Shown here one piece after another: positions 25,036-35,919 of a stretch of 64,000 nucleotides of DNA (within the stretch, counting starts at the first letter, position 1; every line of letters starts with the position of its first letter). A program made the translations under genes and the position numbers. Source of the DNA: Fusarium oxysporum f. sp. lycopersici 4287 (lineage: Eukaryota > Ascomycota > Sordariomycetes > Hypocreales > Nectriaceae). The notes under the pieces are model-generated. The model searched no databases. It worked only from the letters and a program-made list of their open reading frames with translations, and was not told where the DNA came from. The DNA lies in contig NC_030993.1 in assembly GCF_000149955.1 (NCBI RefSeq), positions 3,154,743 to 3,218,742 on the forward strand. Reading direction: 5' to 3'.

Positions 25036-25036
25036 C

Positions 25037-26508
25037 ATGGCCGACGACAGCTACCGAAAAGAGTATCCCCAGCAGAGCCGCCCAGAAGACACGCACTCTC
25101 GACCCCAGTCACATTATCCCCCTCCGCCGGATACCGCCCAGCGGCCCTCCGACGCTCCTCCATCCAGCATGGCTACATCAGTTACTTTGCCCTCCATACA
25201 CGACTCCCGCGGTTACGGCCCGCCGCCTGCAGCTCCGGGACGTGGCTATCCTGCCGACCCGCGATACGCATCTCCCAATGCCGTCAATGGCTACCCTCCT
25301 CCCGGCCACCAGCCTCCGCCCGGTCAACCTCAACAGTACCTTCCGCCTTTGCAGCCGCAATCTGATCCCCGATCTTCGGCCTATCCTCCTCCGCCGCCGG
25401 ACCAACGAGGTGGTTACTACGATGACCGCCGTCCACCATACGGGCAAGAGGCGTATAGCACGGATCCCTACTATGCCTACTACCGCGGACAACCTCCTCC
25501 TCCAGGACCTCCACCGCCAAATGGCCACCCAGGCTACCGTCACATTCCTGCCGGCGTTTATGAATACCCCCCAGTCGGACATGGCAGTGCGCCTCCTCTG
25601 ACACAGGCAGCCCCGCGACAACGAACATCAATTGCTTGCAGATATTGCCGGAAGAGAAAGGTTTGTGACTGATGCGATGTTTAAGGGTTGTTCCATTCTC
25701 GCTCAAAAATGCTGACTATCTATAGATCCGCTGCAGCGGCTACCAGAGCGCCCCCGGTGGCAAATGCCAGAACTGCGCCCGTATGAACCAAGAATGTATC
25801 TTTCAGCCCGTATCTTCTTCAAGCTCGACAGCTTTTATCCCCGTGTCAGCGCTCCCAGGAGGTGTACCTCCGGGTACTCAACTCTTCGGTGCCTATGGGC
25901 AACCACTGGCACCAGGCACAGTCCCAGCACCTCCACCACCCCATGCTGCTTATCAGCATTCTAGTGCCCCTCCCCCTCCTGGGAACTACTACGCGCCTGT
26001 CCAGTCACCCACAGAATCCTTTTCGTCTTATGGCGAAGCGAGAACCGATGACGGCAGCCAGCTTGCAGGGCGACGACGTCGCAGGACGTCAGAAGAACAG
26101 GATGAAGGCTATAGACTGCCTCCTCCACGAAGTGCTGTGGATGAAGACCCGCGCAGAAGGTCTCCAGCAGAATTTTCAAACCACAGCAGCCCAGGTGGAG
26201 TGGGGTACCCTCCGTATCAAGGTGCAAGACAGAGCCCACGAAACCCAACGAGCGGCAGTTTGCCTCAAGCTGCAACAACTGGTAGTTATGCAGCTTCTGC
26301 ACCCGGCGGTCGTTCCCCGACAGGCCAAAATGGGTCAAGTGGTGCGTCCACCCCTGCGAGACAGGGACAGCAGTCCCAAGGAGGAAATGCATCGATCATG
26401 AGTCTGAGCAATTTGGTAGATAAAAGCGATATCGACAAGACTATGATTGACAGGCTCAACCGACCTGCACCTGGTCAGCCTGGCGCACGACGAGATGTCA
26501 GCCGCTAA
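25037..26508 (+). CDS. Zn2Cys6 transcription factor, proline/tyrosine-rich (EBR1-like?)
   Basis: A 468-aa nuclear DNA-binding regulator. Exon 1 is 25037-25660 and exon 2 is 25726-26508; a 65-nt intron (GTTTGT...CTATAG, branch GCTGAC) splits the zinc cluster between Lys208 and Ile209, a common place for an intron in fungal Zn2Cys6 genes. The first 200 residues are low-complexity, rich in Pro, Tyr, Gln and Gly. The cluster is CRYCRKRK-IRC, then CQNCARMNQEC (Cys201, 204, 211, 222, 225, 232; spacing 2-6-10-2-6). The rest is Ser/Pro-rich with an Arg patch (GRRRRR) and a conserved-looking tail SIMSLSNLVDKSDIDKTMID. There is no fungal_trans middle homology region. The architecture recalls Fusarium EBR1, a hyphal branching and virulence regulator, but I cannot verify orthology. 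ATG 25037 is the first ATG in this frame after an upstream ORF. The gene stands alone in a ~25-kb gene-poor block. Confidence 0.88.
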
Positions 26509-28438
26509 GGAGATTGCAGGGTGAGAGTTGACGCTGCCGGACACGTCAACGGAGAGGGTCGGAGTTACATATGACAACGCTTGCCGAAGAGTCTGTTGGT
26601 TTCCGCTGGAAGGCTGCCGACAAGTTGATGACGAATGCATTGTTTCTAATACCCTTTCCGAATCGATTACACGCCTACATTTTCGTTGACCGGGAAGTGA
26701 CAGGAGCGTGGCTCAACTGAGGAGGAAAAGGAAAAACAGCGAGCGGGGGGGATCGCGATAACAAATACAGGACAAGATGTCAGGATCTAGAAAAAGACGC
26801 GAGTTTGGCGACAAACAACCCCTCCGTTCGGTTCTCATGGTTTATTGGACCTTTTGTTATGCGGCACTTGATTTTATGTGAATTGTCCTTGACAGACTGT
26901 TCGTTTCTCGGAGGGGGAAGGATTTTGCCCGAAAAGCAACCACTGCGAAGTCGTTGTATTATTTTTAATCGGTCGGCCACTATGTGTTTCCAGGAAAGAC
27001 GGATAGCCTCACGGCACCATACGGGTTTGTTTTGTTTATGTTGATGCTTTGTCACGTTTGTACATTTGAGTTGTTTATGTTGTCTCTTCTGCTATTGTTG
27101 CCATTTGGGTAGAGAGAATGAGAGCCGTAGCGATATGGTCTCGGGTGACGTTTAAGGGTGTTCTGGAGACTGGAGGAAAGAGAAAAGCCAGGTCCTAGCA
27201 AAAGGTACTGGAGGAGAAGATGACAAGCAAAACAGAGTGAGCGAGCTCAGGGCTTCGAGAGGAGGATGATAGCAAAGGATGCGGGGGTGATTCTGAAGAT
27301 TCCTTTCACTTTTGTTATTTTTTTGCCTACGTACTTGAGTACTGATCGCGATGGTCAAATCCAATAGGGTGATGACCATGTATAAACAGAATTATTGTTG
27401 TGAATTTGATTAAGACGTGTACGTGATGTGATATGGTTTGTAAATTGAAGGGCACTTTATGTTGAGAAGACATCTGCGTGCCTGTATAGTCCCATCCCAT
27501 CCCGTCTCGTCGAGTCTATCTCTCTCTCACTCTCTGGACTGGGACTCGGTGGTTAGGCTCTTGCTTCCGCTGTGCCCAGCTAATGATTAGTTTGTTACAG
27601 GCGCAAGTCCCGGCGGAGGAGGGCAAACGAGCCAATGAGTGGCTCTAGATTCAAAAGACCTAGATGGCCTTGGAGTTGGCACTGACCGTACTGAATGGGT
27701 TTATGTGATGTACTAAAATCACCAACCTATACTTACTAGGCACCTAGCCCATGGATTTACCAACTGGGGGACGGAGTCTGGAATCAGTGATTGATTACCA
27801 CTGTACCACACTGAGCTAAGGAGGCAGGCTAGGGATCAGGGAACAGGCCTCTGCGAGAGGGCTTCTACAGTATGAACTGAACACAACGGTCTTGTTAGGG
27901 GAGTGGGCAAGCAACGGATGCGAGGTCATCGAGTGTCACCCGAAGACTCCCGGCGGATTCGCGGCAGATGCCGTTGAGATTTACAAGGGTATTTAGTGGG
28001 AGGGAGTAGGCACAGTAAGGCAGAATAATTCGAATTTGATGATGATATACGTGCGTACGACATGGGCATTCATTCAGTTAGATTGTATGTACCTGAGAGG
28101 TTTGGGGGACGGAAGCGGGAAAGGCGTTTACAGTAGTAAGGTTTTGGGGACTGTAGGGGCATTACAGCACAGTTGGACAGAGGCCAGGCTCGCCCAAGGG
28201 ACAGAAACGGCGTTTAACTTTGGCCGATTGACGGTTGTTTAAGGGAAGAGAAGAAGCGGGACGGGGAGGGGATGGGAGGTATGGCATGGCGTGGGGGGGG
28301 GGGGGGGGTGGGGGGGCGCCCACAGCCCCCTTTTTTTTTTTCATTGGGAACGAACAGCCAGTGACGAAAAGTTCGTGGTTCGATTAAGAACAAAGACGGG
28401 ATGACAGCCAACACCTATCATTGACAGATCTGGGAGAA
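26509..28438. other. 3' flank of the Zn2Cys6 gene, no gene
   Basis: 1.9 kb up to the assembly gap. The first several hundred bases may be a long 3' UTR. A tRNA-like stretch at 27746-27834 was examined and rejected. A strongly G-rich stretch occurs from 28240 to 28316. No supported coding region. Confidence 0.45.
28293..28316 (+). repeat. G16-T-G7 run
   Basis: Sixteen G, one T and seven more G, with further G3-G4 runs upstream from 28262. It is followed within 15 bases by an 11-T run (28331-28341). The G-rich strand can form a quadruplex. It lies about 120 bp from the N gap and probably contributed to the assembly break. Confidence 0.9.
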
Positions 28439-28875
28439 NNNNNNNNNNNNNNNNNNNNNNNNNNNNNNNNNNNNNNNNNNNNNNNNNNNNNNNNNNNNNN
28501 NNNNNNNNNNNNNNNNNNNNNNNNNNNNNNNNNNNNNNNNNNNNNNNNNNNNNNNNNNNNNNNNNNNNNNNNNNNNNNNNNNNNNNNNNNNNNNNNNNNN
28601 NNNNNNNNNNNNNNNNNNNNNNNNNNNNNNNNNNNNNNNNNNNNNNNNNNNNNNNNNNNNNNNNNNNNNNNNNNNNNNNNNNNNNNNNNNNNNNNNNNNN
28701 NNNNNNNNNNNNNNNNNNNNNNNNNNNNNNNNNNNNNNNNNNNNNNNNNNNNNNNNNNNNNNNNNNNNNNNNNNNNNNNNNNNNNNNNNNNNNNNNNNNN
28801 NNNNNNNNNNNNNNNNNNNNNNNNNNNNNNNNNNNNNNNNNNNNNNNNNNNNNNNNNNNNNNNNNNNNNNNNNNN
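28439..28875. other. assembly gap (437 N)
   Basis: 437 undetermined bases joining two contigs in a scaffold. The size may be an estimate from paired reads. Nothing can be said about its content. Confidence 1.
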
Positions 28876-29249
28876 AGAAATATTGAGAGGCACTACCTAT
28901 TTCCCCCCTCCCTCCATCGGACTATTCCCACCGCCCCATACCCTCTCAACCAGGACATCCCCTGTCAATCCTTTTTCTTGTGTTTGAAAAATAAGGGCTT
29001 CTATATGGAATGTTGGTCTGAGCACTCTCAGTTCACTACCTGTGAGGTCGGGAAAAGCACATGACCTTTGGCTGATGTGGTCAGCAAGACATGGGCAATT
29101 GCAGTAGATTCTTGGCTGGATTCTGTAATTGATTTGTTGGTCTGAGCTCTGAAGTTTTGTTTGTTGGTGATGTAACTGTTCTGCTAGCAACACGAGCCTG
29201 TCCCTGCACCACCAGGCACTCTACGAGTCTACAGAGGGACTAAGAGCCA

Positions 29250-29269
29250 CGAGACGAGACGAGACGAGA
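29250..29269 (+). repeat. (GAGAC)n short tandem repeat
   Basis: Four near-perfect GAGAC units ending in GAGAT. Confidence 0.85.
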
Positions 29270-29858
29270 TCAGACTCTCGCCTCAGGTACGAGCCGTAAA
29301 CTCGATAGATTAGCGGACGATTATAGCCGTGACACTGGTTTACAATGGTCCGAGCGGTGGACTACTAATCTACGTCACTCTACTTGATATTGAAAAGTCT
29401 AAGCTCAAACGCGTCTAAGAATAAAACGAAACATTCATCTTGTCAATCAAATTGATGATGCCCATAAATCGATACAGATGACATGGTGTTCGCAGTCTTG
29501 CTGAATAAACGCGGCATTTTCGCCTTTCTCTAATATCGAAAGATTGATATTACAGTGGGTAGAGCCAGGGGTAGTAATGACATCCCTTCTGCCGTGGTGC
29601 ATCACAATTCCAGGGACCCGGTTCGCAACGTTCTCTGCCTAAGTAGGCACTTACTGGAAATGCTCTCCAACGGCAGGGGATTAGGGTCAGGGCAGGGCTT
29701 GCCGAAAGAGCATGCATACGGTTAGGGATACGGACGGATCAGGATCAGGATCTGGACATGAATAGGGGATAGAATAGACACTGTAGCTAAGCAAGGGGGA
29801 GGGGGGGCCATTGACCGACACCGCGATCAAGAGGGGGACAAACTTGAGGGGCGTGTGA

Positions 29859-29886
29859 GTGACTGACTGACTGACTGACAGACTGA
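29859..29886 (+). repeat. (GACT)n short tandem repeat
   Basis: GACTGACTGACTGACTGACA followed by GACTGA; about six units with one substitution. Confidence 0.85.
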
Positions 29887-30143
29887 GAAGCGGTGATCTG
29901 ATGAGGCGGCAAGGTTTTGCTTGGACTGTGCTTGGCCCTTAGGCGTAGTCCCAAGAAAAGGCTGACTGGACGTGGACGTACGTAGGAGCTGGAAAAGAAG
30001 GGAGCAAAAGTGGAAATGAGTCAAGCGAGTTCGGCCAAGGGAATAGCCGTAGACTGTAGATGTATGTACCAAAAAGGGGGGCGTGTAAGTCATTGTCTGT
30101 CTTAGTCTCGAAGAAGAGAAGCCTCGCAAGCCGTTGGTGATAT

Positions 30144-30161
30144 GATTGTGATTGTGATTGT
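30144..30161 (+). repeat. (GATTGT)3 short tandem repeat
   Basis: Three perfect hexamer units followed by a diverged GACTGC. Confidence 0.8.
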
Positions 30162-31767
30162 GACTGCGAGAGACTAATAAAACATAGAAAGCGGGGAGGC
30201 AAGATATTGGTAATGCAAACAGTAAAGATCAAGCAGTAAGAGAGTCTAGAGCTGATGCTGGTGCTGTAAATCCTTGCTGAGCTGACTTGGGCTTGACTCG
30301 ACTCGACTTGGACTATCCATTGCCACCGAGACATGAGTTCTGACACGGCAAGGTTTATGTCTACTGACTGTAATGTGATCAAGTTGTTGTGATAAGGCAG
30401 ACCAGACGTTGCCTGCCGCTGTCAAAACGTGATTGATGAGGCTATTTCTGTAGAGTTTGCCGTCATAGGGTTTATGGCACCCTAAAGAAACTCCCCTAAA
30501 AGCTGGGGAATGTCGTCTTGAAAAAAGTATTCGCCGAGTTGATGTTGATAAGGTTTCTGTGTCTCAAGTCGTGTCGAAGTTTCAGAGTCAATGATGGGTC
30601 TATTTGTCTACAGCGAAAGGATTGTGATAATCAAAAGGGCAGGCAGATTGTGCGGCATTTGACTCAGACATGAACTAAATCTCCGTAATCTAAATCATGA
30701 ACTGATGTAGTAGAAAGTAACAGGCATGTCGCTGAAATGCCAATGTAAAAACAAACATCCATTCTTGAAATGCATGCATGCACGCAAAGGAATGCGGGTG
30801 GCCTCGAAAAATACAATCAGAGACATAAAAAAGGGGGTTCAAGAGATGAAGCTATCTATACATGCCAAACCACGAGATTGCGGTGGATCAAAACCGCCAT
30901 GGACCGTCCCGACGGAACGAGACGGTTCTTTGAGACACTGAAGAATGGAGGGAGATCAAGAAATGCATTTGGTCGCAATACGAGTATCATGTCTTAGACA
31001 TCAATCTACGTTGATCATCAGGCACTCGGGACAAGATCGTGATGAAGATGTTGCAGGGTTGTCTACAGCAACAGGAATGCACATCAAGAGACATGGTAAT
31101 ATCTCTTGTCTCTCAGAGAAGTGGCTTTCAGCTGGGTAAGGTATGGAAATACTACCTCGGAGCTACAGCTACAGCAGGCGGAATTTGCCAGTTGCGGCTC
31201 TGCCTGACGATAACCTCCCTTTGGTGTTTTTGCCTCGTCACCACTAACGAAAGCTGATCAACAACTCTACTTCGTACACGCCCATACCCGACACTCTGGA
31301 CTGGGAAAACCAAACTCGGTTTAAGCTTCTTCCACGCATAGAGTTAAAGCAGAAGAGAAAAAGACTCTGCATTTTCAGCTGTCCACACTGCAACTTTGCC
31401 CCCCGCGCGAACCAGGAAACCCGGATCGCCTCCCAGCTCGCGTATTCCTCCCAGCTCGTCGGGACCCGGGGGCGGAGAGAGAAAGAGGCGCATGCGGACG
31501 TTTCTGTACTACGTGGAGGACGAGATCTGGCCGAAAACGAATCTTCGTAAAGAGCGGTCGAGAGGCACTGGAATGCAAATGACGTCCTTTTCTTTTTCTT
31601 TTTCTTTTCTTTCCAGACCGAGACCGAGAACGAAAGGATCCGGATGCGCACGGGAATGGCTTCGGAGGTTCCGTGAACGGCCACGGCGACCCAAACGGGC
31701 GGGAGCTGAAGAACCCCCCGATATCGTAGGTAGTCGTGACTCTGCCTGCCTGCCTTTTGAGTTCGGC

Positions 31768-31809
31768 GATGGTGATGGTGATGGTGATGGCGATGGCGAT
31801 GGCGATGGA
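31768..31809 (+). repeat. (GATGGY)7 hexamer array
   Basis: Seven hexamers GATGGT/GATGGC in a row. Read in frame they would encode Asp-Gly repeats on the plus strand and Pro-Ser on the minus strand, which is why artificial long frames appear on both strands here. Confidence 0.85.
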
Positions 31810-34800
31810 GAGGGGAAGGAGTTTACCGATCTTGACTTCCCGCTTCCGGACAACGGGACGTCACGGGATAACGGACGGTTCCATATTACAACGGGAAGGA
31901 TCGAACTCTACTGCTTCTGTTATCTTGGCAAACTTGGAAGAGGCAAACAGCAGCACAAGTGTAGCTGAAAGATGAACCCCACGGCAAACTCCGTTCTGGG
32001 CCATTGATTTCTGTTTCCATGACCACCACCGAATACTCGCCCTATCAGCAACTCCGGCGATGCCGTCCTCCATCACGAGACGAATAGGGGCCCTCTTCTT
32101 TCTATATCCGGACGAAGAAGGATCATATCAGCAGAGATGTTGTGGAGATGAAGGGGCGGTAAAGGGATCCAAGGCCCGCGCCCGGACGTTGGATTCTGCT
32201 TCGTCTGGAACCACTCTGACGCCACGGGCTGGTCTTGACGTTTATGGATATCCAACTGTCTGGAACCGGGAAGGGTCTTCTCAGGCAAGAGGACCGAGAC
32301 GAGGGAGAGGACTTTCCTGATCTCCGCGTGACCTACTTGATTCTTCCAGCTTGGGAATCAAGGCAAGAGTGTTTGCACCTGGAACCGCCAACCTAGGACT
32401 TCCTTTGTCTCGGAGCAAGAATCAGCAAGTTGACACTTTGTTGTCAGCTTGGTCAAAATATGACAAGTTGCCTCGACAAGATGCGATACAAGTGCTTGAT
32501 CAGGCTTGGCCATTCGGCGACGATGATCAAGTCCAAACTGGACATCGAAACAAGAACAATTGGGTTTCCATTGCTACCATCTTTCAGACTTCTGCTGACC
32601 AGAACTCCATCGCCGTACAGTAACGATAGGACCCATCAAGTCCAAGTCCTTCCTCGAGGAATGGACTGTCCTATAACCAGCGGGCAGCTCACTTCTGCTT
32701 GACTTGTTCAAGGGGCCAGACAGTTTTGGCTTTGGCAGTCAGGCTATTCGACTGTTTGATAAACCAAACCCAGGCTCGATCCAAGAGACCGACTCGGCGG
32801 CGAACGATTATACAATAGAATAAAGGGGAAGAAAGAAACAGTGTTCCAGCCACGATCTGAGAAATGCAATGCTGCCTAGTTATGTTGTTCTTGCTGGGTT
32901 GTAGCTCGTGTTATTTCCAGTCGGATATTAGCTGGAAAGACCAGGGGCTATAATCTGTAACCAGTACCAGACTTTGGTTGGCGTTCCCCTGCATTGAGTA
33001 ATGCATGAAGAGTCACTACATTTTGGTTATTCCGAATAGTCTCCTACTATCTGTATCTACACGATTTTAAAGAGAAGTCAACAAGTGTTGAATTGGTCGT
33101 GGTTGTCGGCTCGCTGTCTTGGTCTGGTTTAGGCATGATATGCTTGCAGACAAAAGTCCTGAGTTGCACCCTGCCATCAGCTCCAGGAGATCATGCCTTG
33201 CAGAGATTACTGGACATTACTAAGCTGCTGCTGCATATGTTCGTAGTTGAAGCTGGTCAAGGGCAAGATGGTCTGAAAACTCTCGATGGTTTCACTGTTG
33301 ATGCAAGCCATGCAACAGTACTTTGATAAGCACGGACCCCATACTTGCAGCTGGCCTTTCTTGTTAGCAGTGCTATCACGGCTAATATGCTTCATCAATG
33401 GACTTTTAATACTGGCTGTCGTTATGCAATATGCGAACTCTGATCGAGACAAGCAACCTACAGGCACCTTCAGCAAAGCTGATTGTTATATGGCCCCCTT
33501 CGTTGGACACTCTACTGTTTATCATCGTCGACAAGCTTATGTCGACCAAAAGCCTCTATATCTTTGTTTGATTCTTCTGACTCGTTCCTTGCTCCCCGCC
33601 CGTCGGCCAAATTCCCTTTAGGGCCTCAGATCAACCATTTGGTGCCCTTTAACTTGTTTTCACCGGCCCAGCGCATCGGTTGCTGATACTGGACCTTGGA
33701 GCTCACCTTTCTCTCGATTCATTGCCCATGTCTACAGCTATTCTGGTTTCCACTTTCGTACGTCTCGCTTGGGCGATACTCGTCGCCTTAAGAGGACTAA
33801 TGCGGCCGGGCCGGAGACCCGGAGACACAACAGCACGCTCCACACTGTGTGAGGGGAAAAGAAGACGTCTGGCGCTTTTCACTTCAATGAGAAACCGGCC
33901 AGAGTCCGTCTTCTTTTAACGAGTTTGGTGGCTAGGTAAAGTTGAGGGATTTTGGTATCTGGACCCATGAGGTATCACGACATGTCATGATGGGGTTTGT
34001 TGGCTGAAGAGAAGGGACGGGAAGGCCCGCGCGGGTAAAGAAGGGATGGAACCAACATATGACAGGGGTGGCTTTTAGGGCGTCATGCAAGATGGGATGG
34101 AGCAAGGGTGCACTTAACTTTGGCTCTAGAGAGACCGTCTATGGGCTTGGTGTTGCGATTCCACTGTTGTCAAGATCGAGACCCAAGGTGGATGAACCTA
34201 TTGGGCGTGTCCTTCAAGTTCCCGCATCAATGCAAGCTAAAGTGATTATCGCTTTGGCTTCGGGTTTGGCCGTTCAGCCTCCCCGTGGCTGGGCTGGATA
34301 CGATGGGCCCGAAAAGACCCTCAAAATAGAAACGAGTCAAGAGAGCCGACTCCCTTACAGACCATAAGGCTCGTAGTGAGTCATTAACTCATCAGTAACC
34401 TAGTAATAGCCTCTTGATCTATTTGAGTCTGTCGGATAACCCGATTCATGGGCATACCGGTGGCGTGTCGCTCTTGAATAGCTTGGTCAACTCTCCCGTG
34501 AAGGTCTCGACCGAGATGGAGATTCGCGACGTTCCCGACAATGTAATATACTCTGTCTAAGATAGGGAAGTATTGGTTATCCAGTCATGAAGCATCGATG
34601 ACAAGATCGAATCGATAGTGCGAAAGGGAGCCGATGAACTTCAGTTGAAGACTACACAGCCCGCTGTAACTATCTGACACGATCTCGTGACTAGTGACGA
34701 AGGTTTCTTATCTTGTGGATGCGTGACATTTGCTGTGCGAACACTGCAAGGGATATAATAGTCCGGTGTGCTGAGGGGCTGCCGACATGCTTTGAACTCG

Positions 34801-35919
34801 GTGGGCCTCACGGCTGAAAGTGAAGCCTCTTTCCCTTGAACGACCTCCGGGTGAATGGTACTCCGGTACCTGTCTCTTCGCTCGCGGTTACGTTCGACGC
34901 CTGCTGAATGGCTGAATGGTGAAAGATGCCCAGAGGGCCTTAAGGATTGAAAAGGTATCGACTGTCTCTGGGGGTAACTAAACACAAGAAAGATGTCTTC
35001 CGAGACATGAAATCGAGTGTATACATCAAGAAACATTGGCCTGTTTCATTGTATGTTACAGATAACTGTATATATTGGTATCATGCTTAATGCCGCGTAA
35101 ACGCTGGTCATGAGCTAGTAAGGCAATATTACAGATGACAGATGGTAGCTGGCGCTAAAGAAGGAAAGGGCTCTGTGCTGAATTCGGACCTCACTAAATG
35201 AAGGTCTCTCGACAGGTCGGAGCTCAATTAACATGTTATTTGAGTCTTGTTTGACCATCATTTGAGCTATCATGTCCTCAAGGCTGGCGTAAGTCCTCTG
35301 CTTGAAACACTGTTTGAGGCGGTGGTATTGGAGGAGCAGAATAAAGTGGCAGCCCTCGATGCACGATAAACTTGTAATCTCTGCTTGCAACTCAGAGCGT
35401 CTCAGATTACTGTGCGATAGGTGCCCATGCTGCTTGAGGGCAGGGAGTAGGACACATGTCTGAAGATGCGAAAGAGAATATTGATAAGTGACACATGGAC
35501 TCTGACCACCAGAGTGTCTGTATGATCTGTTGCGTGCTCAGAGAGGAACTTGGGGATATTATTGAGATTTATGCGTCAGTTTCAGTGACTTCAGGCAAAG
35601 GCTGGTTGCCATTGAGGTAGCGTAAAGCGTGTAGACTCGAATGATAGAGAATAGGACATGGGTTGGGGAGTGAAACTCGAAATATGGGCGAAGTATGTAA
35701 TAAGTATATTATGTTTATGTGTTATGCTCATCAAGTCGTTTCTTCGTTATATTTCCAGGCGTCTGGCCTAATAGACGCATGTTGATGTGATGCTTCTTCT
35801 AATATAATGTCCTTGCCGATGTGCATGTGTATGTTTAACTGGTAGCGAGGTGTTGCAACGTGGATGGCGTTTCGGTGAGAGCATCGATGGGTAGTTTCGC
35901 TGCCGTCATGGTGATACCA

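Larger units (their letters stand above)
23101..25036 (+). promoter_or_regulatory. proximal promoter and long 5' leader of the Zn2Cys6 gene
   Basis: The character of the sequence changes here to strongly pyrimidine-rich on the plus strand: CCTTCC, CACTACAC and CACCTGCACCTGCG runs from 23390 to 23900. Further C/T-rich stretches run from 24300 to 24900. This pattern fits a housekeeping-style fungal core promoter and a long 5' UTR. It also contains a 25-base A tract, a (CAG)6 run and at least two upstream ORFs listed separately. The transcription start cannot be placed from sequence alone. Confidence 0.5.
28876..35919. other. gene-poor region with several short tandem repeats
   Basis: About 7 kb without a supported gene. 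It contains several short tandem arrays (listed separately) and scattered open frames. A 190-codon plus frame at 31396-31968 is built largely on CT-rich and GATGGY repeats, with a 114-codon frame opposite it, and is not convincing. A minus-strand stretch open from about 35540 to 35115 lacks an early ATG and is no longer than expected by chance. The region may hold long UTRs or non-coding transcripts. Confidence 0.45.

Noticed and set aside
10694..25036. Possibility that the gene-poor block is a secondary metabolite cluster or transposon island
   Set aside because: No long frames for PKS, NRPS, P450, transposase or reverse transcriptase on either strand, and GC content is not depressed.
25178..25621. 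Arg/Val-rich 147-codon frame antisense to the first Zn2Cys6 gene
   Set aside because: Composition is the mirror of the Pro/Tyr-rich coding strand; a shadow.
27746..27834. Minus-strand stretch resembling a tRNA (TTAGCTCAGTGTGGTA as an A box, GGTAAATCC as a weak B box, 7-bp inverted repeat CCTAGCC/GGCTAGG)
   Set aside because: No acceptor stem pairs at the right distance, the anticodon arm does not fold, and the B box is poor. At best a degraded tRNA-like or SINE fragment.
31396..31968. 190-codon plus-strand frame with Asp-Gly repeats and a 114-codon frame opposite
   Set aside because: Produced by GATGGY and CTTTTT-type repeats on both strands; no conserved segment and no splice signals.
35115..35540. 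Minus-strand stretch open for about 140 codons reminiscent of the helical C-terminus of AflR-type regulators (CIEGCHFILLLQYHRLKQCF)
   Set aside because: No ATG in the first half, no zinc cluster upstream, and the length is within chance expectation for the size of the gap. Could be a relic, but not supportable.
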